The notes below the pieces were generated by a model. That model searched no databases. It saw nothing but the letters and a program-made list of their open reading frames with translations, and was not told where the DNA came from. This document shows positions 1 to 7,100 of a stretch of DNA of 19,263 nt, piece after piece. Within the stretch, counting starts at the first letter, position 1, and each line of letters starts with the position of its first letter. The position numbers and the translations under genes are program-made. The DNA comes from Phycisphaerae bacterium (GTDB lineage: Bacteria > Planctomycetota > Phycisphaerae > Sedimentisphaerales > SM23-30), in assembly GCA_021736565.1 (NCBI GenBank), contig JAIPFO010000020.1:1-19263 (forward strand). The letters are read 5' to 3'.

Positions 1-114
1 ATCCAACTATTGCGAGAGGAGGGCGTATACAAACGGCGGAAGAACCCGATTTTGCACTTCGGCGGCATACACGCCACCCTGCGAGAGCAGCGCAGCCATG
101 CGATTGCGTGGTGA
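1..114 (+). CDS. C-terminal end of an unidentified gene (5' cut by window edge)
   Basis: Frame 1 is open from the first base and ends at a TGA at 112-114, giving 37 residues that include the stretch KRRKNPILHFGGIHATLREQ and end in HAIAW. The segment is basic and shows no motif I recognise. It is the only plus-strand coding candidate before the repeat region and may be the tail of a real gene that starts outside the window. A chance open frame of this length is also possible, so confidence is low. Confidence 0.3.
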   Translation: MQLLREEGVYKRRKNPILHFGGIHATLREQRSHAIAW

Positions 115-192
115 TGGGGCAAATTTGAGGCGGTGAAGTTGGGATTCTGATGGGGCGTGCAGAGAATTTCTGCGCGGCGGTTAGCCAGCTCA

Positions 193-353
193 TGCAAATT
201 TGATTTTCGGGCAGGGAATATCTGTAGAAAAGAGGCGAGTCGTCGGTTTTTCAGGGCAGGAAAGATAATTTTTGGTCCAATCTCTCAAAATATCGTCAGA
301 TGAAAGCAAGAATTATTATCACCCTCTAAAACGTCACTGTCCCTTTTAGTATC
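193..353 (+). repeat. ~160 bp dispersed repeat, copy 1
   Basis: This 161 bp segment begins TGCAAATTTGATTTTCGG and ends CACTGTCCCTTTTAGTATC. It matches 1251-1411 over the full 161 bp with only about ten differences, and 1102-1248 more loosely. The terminal tag CTGTCCCTTTTAGTATC is immediately duplicated at 354-370. No reading frame is conserved between copies, so it is a non-coding mobile or degenerate element. It lies just past the 3' end of the 375-707 gene. Confidence 0.8.
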
Positions 354-374
354 CTGTCCCTTTTAGTATCTTCC

Positions 375-707
375 CTACTTCCCCATATAAGGGACTGTTT
401 CAATTAAAATAGTGAGATTTTTGGGCTCGTTAAAGAACACTGTTATATGTTTTTTAGCTGGAATATGGATGGTATACATATATACCTTGTCACCTTTACA
501 TTGAGATAAATAATTTAATTTTTTTATTACAGTTTTTTCAAGCTCTTCATCTTTGGCATATTGTGCCGAGACAAGGTGAGATTCCCATGAAAATTTAAGA
601 TCTTTTATTAACGCCACATCATATATCATCTCATATTCTTTAGATAAATCTTCCATAGTTCTATTGCATGATGTAATTATATCAGCTACTACTTTTGGTA
701 AATCCAT
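375..707 (-). CDS. hypothetical protein, 110 aa, lone survivor of a two-gene unit
   Basis: This 110-residue acidic/basic soluble protein is not recognised; it has no signal peptide, membrane segment or obvious catalytic motif. The start is supported by a ribosome-binding site (AAAGGA, about 7 bases before the ATG at 707). It follows the 736-1101 zinc-ribbon gene on the same strand with a gap of 28 bases, so the two were probably co-transcribed. Its stop lies five bases from a GATACTAAAAGGGACAG tag, so the repeat abuts the gene end almost exactly. DNA here is clearly AT-rich compared with the activase gene, suggesting acquisition. Function unknown. Confidence 0.65.
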   Translation of the reverse strand: MDLPKVVADIITSCNRTMEDLSKEYEMIYDVALIKDLKFSWESHLVSAQYAKDEELEKTVIKKLNYLSQCKGDKVYMYTIHIPAKKHITVFFNEPKNLTILIETVPYMGK

Positions 708-735
708 TTTTATGGTCCTTTATGAATTTCAGCTT

Positions 736-1101
736 TTACAGTCCCTTCAATGAGGATCGGAATAATTTAGTATCTTTTATTTGAGCAATACCTTGCATTG
801 TTGCAATATATCTTCCCATTTGCTTTTCATAACAATCAATATATATTAGATATTTTTGCTTACACGCCCCACATATTTTTTGACCAATGCAAGGGTTTCT
901 GCTGTAATGTGATTTAAAAAAAACTGTTTCATTTATTATTTCAACATCAATAAATTTATAATGATCTTTGATTATATTCAGTTCTAAGGAATTAAACACA
1001 TTTTTTATTTCTTTTCTGAACGTATTTGTGAAATCCCATATTTCAATTTTTAATGGATTATCACAACAGATACATTTGAATTTATAGTATCCAAGTTGTT
1101 C
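736..1101 (-). pseudogene. 5'-truncated zinc-ribbon protein gene
   Basis: The minus-strand frame is open from the repeat boundary at about 1101 down to a stop at 736. Read from the boundary it carries KFKCICC early (a CxCC group) and CGACKQ about 60 residues later, so it resembles a zinc-binding protein with Cys pairs. The only usable internal start is GTG at 999, which would leave out the first Cys group. Upstream, the frame runs straight into repeat copy 2 and hits a stop at 1147-1149 without any ATG. I therefore read it as a gene that lost its 5' end when repeat copy 2 arrived. It could still make an 87-residue product from the GTG. It precedes the 375-707 gene by 28 bases. Confidence 0.55.
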
Positions 1102-1248
1102 TTCGGGCTGGGAATGTCTGTAGAAAAAGGGCGAGGCGTCGGTTTTTCAGGTCATGAAAGATAAGTTTTGCCCATATCTCGCAAAACACCGTCAGATGAA
1201 AGCGAGAAATATATCACCCTTTTTAAATGTCACTGTCCCTTTTAGTAC
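1102..1248 (+). repeat. ~160 bp dispersed repeat, copy 2 (diverged)
   Basis: It matches copies 1 and 3 from the CGGG(C/A)..GGGAAT segment to the CACTGTCCCTTTTAGTA tag, with many substitutions and about 11 bp missing at the left end. Copy 3 starts two bases after it, so the two stand head to tail. Its left edge coincides with the point where the 736-1101 frame loses its natural start. Confidence 0.75.
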
Positions 1249-1250
1249 CC

Positions 1251-1411
1251 TGCAAATTTTATTTTCGAGTGGGGAATATCTGTAAAAACGGGGCGAGTCG
1301 TCGGTTTTTCAGGGCAGGAAAGATAAGTTTTGGTCCAATCTCTCAAAATATCGTCAGATGAAAGCAAGAATTATTATCACCTTCTAAAACGTCACTGTCC
1401 CTTTTAGTATC
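1251..1411 (+). repeat. ~160 bp dispersed repeat, copy 3
   Basis: This is 161 bp, the same length as copy 1 and nearly identical to it, starting TGCAAATTTTATTTTCG and ending CACTGTCCCTTTTAGTATC. With copy 1 it forms near-identical direct repeats bracketing about 900 bp that hold the two small minus-strand genes and copy 2. Confidence 0.8.
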
Positions 1412-1441
1412 ACAACACCTAACTGCTTTACTGGCAATATG

Positions 1442-1630
1442 TTACGAGAATTGCATAAAATCACTAGATATGCAGTGTCCCTTTCTCAATCCTTTCTCAA
1501 TCATAATATTAAGATCCTTAGTAAGCGTAACCGTAGCAGAACCGGAGATGAACTTGGCGTTCTCTATGGGCGTACCATCTACGAGAGTTGTTGTCTTGCC
1601 TTTAAAATGGAGTGTCACCTGTAGTGTCAC
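1442..1630 (-). pseudogene. unidentified gene fragment
   Basis: The minus frame encodes about 62 residues with a beta-like alternating pattern (for example VTLHFKGKTTTLVDGTPI and FISGSATVTL). It starts in a duplicated 12 bp word, ACACTACAGGTG, at 1621-1645, and its 3' end runs into a GAGAAAGGGACACTGC word resembling the tag of the neighbouring repeats. No family is recognised. Both ends are mosaic, so it is most likely a shred of a larger gene rather than a functional gene. Chance is an alternative. Confidence 0.25.
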
Positions 1631-2109
1631 CTGTAGTGTCTGCTATAATTTGTCAAAGAGCAAATATTGGGCCGAACAGGATTGCCCCAGGGATCTTTAA
1701 TTTTCCCCGCCGGGATCGCCATCCCTTTGTTCGCCGACTTCTTGGGTACTATTGCATCGTCCGACTCCTCGGCAGCCTGCTCCATGGGATTACGGATGTT
1801 ATCCTTGCCCATGTTCTCCGGCGAATTGCCGGAAACTGCCGAGGTCTCCCGATTCTCGCGCAGAGAGCGTCCACACATGCCAGGTTCTACGACTCCGCCG
1901 AATCCAGAAGCGGCCCGCGTTTTGTCGCCGCTTTTGATATTGCCTTCCCCTGACGGTAACCTGGTCGGCATTCGGATTGAAGTGATTTCGGAGCTCCATA
2001 GCCCGCCTGTGCTTTCCCCTGTCAACGCTTCCCCACGCCCTCGCGGGCCGTCGAGGCATGACTCGGGGCCAAAGTGATGCGCGTCATTTTCTTTGTAAGA
2101 CTCTTTCAT
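1627..2109 (-). mobile_element. group II intron remnant (5' intron-encoded open frame, no reverse transcriptase left)
   Basis: The 160-residue frame begins MKESYKENDAHHFGPESC and continues with SIRMPTRLPSGEGNI, SLRENRET and EESDDAIVPKKSANKG. From memory this is the signature of the open frame that precedes the reverse transcriptase in many bacterial group II introns. The reverse transcriptase itself is absent: after PAGKIKDPWGN the frame runs into unrelated DNA and stops. Only 58 bp separate its ATG from the immunity gene stop at 2168, far too little for intron domain I. So both ends are lost and this is a dead fragment. Its GC-rich DNA contrasts with the AT-rich flanks. Confidence 0.7.
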
Positions 2110-2167
2110 TCTCTACTCTCTGCCGATTTTAATCGGCGCTTTCTACCGGATCCCTTTATTTATCCCC

Positions 2168-2380
2168 TCACCCACAGTAATATACAAGCTGTTGAATTAA
2201 TTCAGCATCAACATCTTCGACTTCTTTTGAACCAACAGAATTTAACTTATGCAAAATATGTCTAACAGGAGGCCATTCACTAGTATTTACAATATTAGTT
2301 AATTCCTTTTTATTGATTTCATTATTTACATATTTCTCTATTAAATAAATTAGATTTTCTTTTACTTCATAATGTTCCAT
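2168..2380 (-). CDS. putative immunity protein of the adjacent RHS toxin, 70 aa
   Basis: This small, acidic, helix-rich protein (MEHYEVKENLIYLIEKYV...) starts two bases after the stop of the RHS C-terminal gene, the usual arrangement for a toxin tail and its cognate immunity gene. It has no membrane segment, so it would act in the cytoplasm by binding the toxin tail. The family is not recognised; the role is inferred from position, size and shared AT-rich composition with the toxin half of the RHS gene. A ribosome-binding site would overlap the RHS 3' end (GGAG within CCGGAGTAA), consistent with coupled translation. Confidence 0.6.
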   Translation of the reverse strand: MEHYEVKENLIYLIEKYVNNEINKKELTNIVNTSEWPPVRHILHKLNSVGSKEVEDVDAELIQQLVYYCG

Positions 2381-2382
2381 GA

Positions 2383-3963
2383 TTACTCCGGTAATAATAA
2401 TACTTCTTCAAACGTAACATTAACCTTGTTTATAGGAAGATATTGCGGATGTCCTCCTATGCCATATTCCGGATAATAGCGGGTAAATGGTTCAAGGTAT
2501 CTTCCAATGTCTTGATTTTCAAGCGGTATTTTTATGAAAGCGTTACCTTCTTTAGTTATTAGTTGTAAAGTGTCAAATTTCCCAACTAATCGAGCATCGC
2601 TCCAAGAATATGGATTTCCTTTTTCATAAAATATTTGTAATCCATCTCTAGCTGATGAACCAGTTGGAAACTTAGATGTAGAAAAATAACTTAATGGTGC
2701 TTCCATATTTTGTGATGTTACTTGAAAATATTTTGAATCCATATATCTGTATCCTGTAGCTGGGACAAGAGTTCCATCAGGCGTTGCATAAAAGGTAATT
2801 TTAGTGTTTTTTGATGCTGTTGTCAACGTATTAGCCATTCCTGTGGAATTTAAGGCTATTGAAACATTTGGTTTGACGTAGCATGAATTAACCATAAAAC
2901 TATCATATTTACCTGACTTTATTCCAATTGAGCCAATATCCTGGCCAACATAAGTAACCGTATTCTCAAAAATATCATATTTTGTCGGCCTAAGCTTTAT
3001 CCTTCTTGTTGCTCGCATTCCACTTACTGTTCGTCTGCCGGCTGAAAGCCCCTCAAATGCGAGCGGAGCACATTCAAGTAATAAATCGATTCCTGCTTCT
3101 CTTGGGTCGGCATAAAATCCTGCTGCAGTTTCTCCTGTGTATAGTCTCATGCCTGAATCAAGATATGGTACTTGGCGAGCTCCATCATCAATCCCCATAA
3201 GACTTAGAGGAGAGGGATTTTTCTCAACTGGAGCTAAACGGAGTGTTGAAGCTATAATACGACCACCAACTCGACCTCCAAAACCACCTTTAGGTGGTTG
3301 CCATTCCCAATTTGCTGTTAAACCACTGTCATCTTTAGTTTTTTTAGCTTTTCCTCCAACTTCATATTCAAAAAGACTACCAAAGAAATCAGCAAATAAT
3401 GAATCACCCCAGGCACTGCCAAAACAACCAGTATCATCCAATCCGTACTTATCCACCCCATTAACACCCATATAGGCGGCGTAGAGGTTCAGGCCGTCTT
3501 TGTATCCTGCGGGATCTTCTGAGAGCCATCGGGCGTGGATGGGGTCGTAGTCTCTGAAATGGGTGTGGTAGTGGCCGGTGAAGGGGTCGCGGTACATGCC
3601 GCACCAGCCGAATGGGATGTATTGGGAACGGCCGAGGTTGTAGCCGGAACCATCATCACGGGTGTTTTCGCCCCCACTGCCGCTAAAGGATTTGCACAGA
3701 CCGGTACTGTTATAGTAGAGCTTTTCGATGATCTGGCCGTAGGTGGCGTTGCCGGATTTCCCGTCGATAACGCCCATCAGGGTGCCGCGTTCGTCGGTGA
3801 GCGGGATATAGACGTTGGCCGGGGTGGTCGCTCCGAAATATTCCTCGATCATGGCCAGTTTGTTGATGCCTTCTTCGTAATAATAACGGCGAATGAGCTT
3901 GCCGGCCAATGTCGCATGGTCATAATAGCGTTCTTCGATCAGCTTAACGCCGTCATAGACCAT
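2383..3963 (-). CDS. orphan RHS-repeat C-terminal core plus polymorphic toxin tail (5'-truncated)
   Basis: Residues 1-175 are the end of an RHS/YD-repeat shell: YDGVKLIEERYYD, then GQIIEKLYYNSTGL, FGWCGMYRDPFTGHYHTHFR, DYDPIHARWLSEDPAGYKDG and NLYAAYMGVNGVDKYGL, the classic RHS-associated core ending at the autocleavage-type junction. Residues ~176-526 are a variable tail. Its last 120 residues (GYRYMDSKY, SARDGLQIFYEKGN, WSDARLVGKFDTLQ, EPFTRYYPEYGIGG) resemble, from memory, an RHS toxin domain labelled TreTu-like (ADP-ribosyltransferase family). That match is tentative. Full-length RHS proteins usually exceed 1000 residues; here the frame upstream of 3963 reaches a TGA at 3988-3990 inside a repeated tag, so the shell N-terminus and any secretion signal are gone. 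The core half is GC-rich and the tail AT-rich. Probably a displaced, undeliverable tip, or raw material for tip exchange. Confidence 0.75.
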   Translation of the reverse strand: MVYDGVKLIEERYYDHATLAGKLIRRYYYEEGINKLAMIEEYFGATTPANVYIPLTDERGTLMGVIDGKSGNATYGQIIEKLYYNSTGLCKSFSGSGGENTRDDGSGYNLGRSQYIPFGWCGMYRDPFTGHYHTHFRDYDPIHARWLSEDPAGYKDGLNLYAAYMGVNGVDKYGLDDTGCFGSAWGDSLFADFFGSLFEYEVGGKAKKTKDDSGLTANWEWQPPKGGFGGRVGGRIIASTLRLAPVEKNPSPLSLMGIDDGARQVPYLDSGMRLYTGETAAGFYADPREAGIDLLLECAPLAFEGLSAGRRTVSGMRATRRIKLRPTKYDIFENTVTYVGQDIGSIGIKSGKYDSFMVNSCYVKPNVSIALNSTGMANTLTTASKNTKITFYATPDGTLVPATGYRYMDSKYFQVTSQNMEAPLSYFSTSKFPTGSSARDGLQIFYEKGNPYSWSDARLVGKFDTLQLITKEGNAFIKIPLENQDIGRYLEPFTRYYPEYGIGGHPQYLPINKVNVTFEEVLLLPE

Positions 3964-3974
3964 CTGCTTGCTGT

Positions 3975-4128
3975 GATATTTAAGGGGTCAGGAACCTATA
4001 TTATTTCCAATCCCCTTCAATTTACATGCGCCGGCACCGTTGGCTTCCGCTGATATTTAAGGGGTCAGGAACCTTTTGTATTTCCAGCCCCTTCAATTCA
4101 CATGCACCTTCACCGTCGGCTTCCGCTG
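3975..4128. repeat. 77 bp tandem duplication carrying a GGTTCCTGACCCCTT tag and the activase 3' end
   Basis: Units 3975-4051 and 4052-4128 align along their whole length. Each starts with GATATTTAAGGGGTCAGGAA and ends in CGGCTTCCGCT-type sequence. The second unit contains the last dozen codons of the activase gene (RKPTVKVHVN, stop). The first is a decayed copy that reads RKPTVPAHVN and stop in the same minus-strand frame. The left edge of the first unit is where the RHS frame is cut. Confidence 0.85.
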
Positions 4129-7100
4129 GTCGAAATTCTTCACCTGGTGCAAAAAGGCCTCCAGTCGCGTCTGCAGTGTGGGGTCTTGCTGGCCGTCGTA
4201 GCTGATGTTGGCAATCGGCAACCCGCCCAGGTCGATCGATAACTGACGCGAGACCGCGCCCACCACCGTTGAGGGCATGCAGGTAAAGGGCATGACGTTC
4301 ACCACGCCCGCCGAACCGTGATGCGCCGATTCAACGATCTTGCCGATACTGAGAATCGCTTCCCCTTCAAACGATTCATGCATGTACGGTTTGGCGCAAT
4401 CGATCACCTCGTTAATGTCACCCTCGGCCAGGGTTCCAAAGTAGCGCTCCAGCGGTCGGGCCAGCTTATCTTCGATTCGGTGCTGTGCATAATTCTTGAT
4501 GTAGTTCTGGAGGAACTGGCTGGCATTTCGCCCGCGTAGCGACATCTGTCGACGGGTCAGATTGGTATAATAAAGCCATTCGTCAAATCCCGCCAGGGCC
4601 ACCTCGGCCCCCAGCTGCTCCAGCTGCAAAATCACATTATTATTGGCAATCCGATGGCTGCGAACATACATCTCGCCCACCACCGTGACGATCGGCCGGG
4701 GGGTCGACTTGTCAATTTCAACATGATTAAAATCTTCGGCCAGCTCGCCCATCAGGCCGATCAGGGTCTTTTCACTGACCCCCTGTTCTATCGCCTTTTC
4801 AATTCGCCTCAGACTCTTCTGATAGACACGATCCGCCGAGCCGGGCTCTACTTCGTAAGGCCGGATCTTGTGAAGAACCTTGAGGCACAGGTCCATCGCC
4901 GCGATCCCGTTAAAGGCCAGACGGGTAGGATCTTTTTTGAACCGGCGGAACCCTTCATAAAAATTACTGTCCTGGTTGGGTGAAACCACGGGAACCGTAT
5001 TCGGCAGTCCCATCTGTTTGATCACCAGTCGCTGGGTGCAATTATATTGACCGAAACGACAGGGGCCGCTACTGCCCGGCATAAAGAACGCGATCTTCTC
5101 CGGGTCGGCGTCTTTTTCCGCCAGTTTTTTGAGCATGTCGCCGGTGGTAATGATGCAGGGCAGGCATTCCTTACCGGTGGTATATTTGCGGCCCCATCGG
5201 AACGTCTCATCGTCTGCAATGGGCATCACCTCGGCCTCCTGGCCGCAATGACGAAACGCCGCCGCCACCGCATAGGACGGATCGCCCATCCAGGGAATGT
5301 AGATCTTTCGACCGGAACAATCACCCCATTCACGCGACCAGGGACTGTTGGCGGGCTGCTGGGCCAATTCAGAATAGTCGATCGGGTTCTCGTCCTGATG
5401 ACCCTCTACCGCTTTGAGCGATTCCAGATAGGCTTCCAGTCGGGTGATCACACCGGCATCGGCACTGTGCTCGTCGATCTCGATCACCAGCGACGGCTTG
5501 CGGTATTCGGTACCGTCCGGGGCCGTGCGAATCAGCAGCTCCTTAAACAAGGTAATGATAAAACTATCCGGGCCGCAACTGAAATTACTGATATAGATCG
5601 CGTTAAGCCGGGGATCGTCCCGTATGATATGGGCGGCGCGAAGAATGTTCTGGCCATATTTCCAGTACATGCCCACTTGCAGCTCCGGTTCGATAACATT
5701 GGCCTCCGACAGGTCCAGAAAATCGATCGGGATCGGCAGAATGTTCAGCTTTCGCAGTTTCCGCGGCATATCCAGACTGATCCCGGAATCGCAGCCGTTG
5801 TAGGGACGCGAGACGATCACACAGGCCTTCTGGCCGGGCGTCAGCGAGGCCAGTACTTCCTTCCCGCGGTCGCGGCAGGCCTGTTCGAACGCCCGCTGAG
5901 CTGCCAGCCCAACATCAATCGCGCGATGGATCTGGCCCTTGGAAACTTTAAGATGTGCCATGAGCGGATAAAGCGTTTTCCGCAACCCCTTGAGTCCCTC
6001 CTGGAAACGAATGTGCGTGTCCAGGATATGATTTTTCTCCCCCGTGAAGTCGATCCCTCTGGCTTGAAGGGCAACCCGAACCTGGTAGGGAATGGTCTGA
6101 ACATAGGGGCATAAATGGTTATGTTTATTTTCTTTGTAATTGGCGCCCATGGATACAATACTGGGCAGCCAGATGAAATCCACTTCCTTTTTGACGAGCT
6201 CCAACACATGGCCATGGGCAACCTTCACCGGGAAACACGGCTGCGAAAGAACCGCCTCAACCCCCTCCTGGATGACCGACTTGGTCGACCGGCCCGAATG
6301 CACGACCTCAAACCCCAGCTCGTCAAAGAATGTCCCCCATAATGGCAGCAGCTGATAATTGCTCAGTGCCAGCGGAATCCCTACCGTCCGACGCTCCGGC
6401 CCGGAGGCCGCTTTCTCATGGCGTTCGTTCACATGTTTAGCATCACAACGGCCATATTCTTCCAGCATCTTCTGACGCTGAGCGAACAGGTTGGGTATAT
6501 CCTTGTCCTGTTTAGTATCCTTCTTTATGTTATAGCGATCACAGCGAGACCCGTAATAAAGCGACTCCCCGCCCTTGATCGTCACTTCCTTGATCTCGCA
6601 ATTGGTCGAACAGTGCTCACAGACGAACGAACGAATTTTATATTCCAATTGCGACAGGTCAAACCCTCTAAACGTACTTTTTACCGGCTGGCCGACCTCC
6701 TGGGCCAGTTGGGTCATATGACGCCGGGCCAACTCTGCCGCTCCAAGGGCCCCGGTCACTTCATGATGATCCGGCACCTGGATACGCTTACCGGTCACCG
6801 CTTCAAAGGCCGAGACCACCCCGCGATTAAACGCCGTACCCCCCTGGAAGAAAACCCGCTGGCCGATCTTGCGATGGCCCACCACACGGTTAATATAGTT
6901 CGTGACGATCGAATAACACAGCCCCGCGGTCAGGTCCGGCCGCTCGGCGCCCTGCTGCTGATAGCTTAACAGGTCCGATTCCATAAAGACCGTACACCGC
7001 TCGCCCAGTCGGATCGGCGCGTCAGACTTAAACGCCTCGGCGGCGAATTCCTTTTTGATACTCATCCCCAACCGCTCTGCCTGCTCTTCCAGAAAGCTCC

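Noticed and set aside
1667..2077. 136-codon plus-strand open frame
   Set aside because: Antisense to the group II intron frame, which carries recognisable motifs; this strand does not.
5047..6114. 355-codon plus-strand open frame
   Set aside because: It lies entirely antisense to the well-supported activase gene, whose domains are continuous through it; it is a shadow of GC-rich codon bias.
6418..6969. 183-codon plus-strand open frame
   Set aside because: Antisense to the activase; no motif and no independent start signal.
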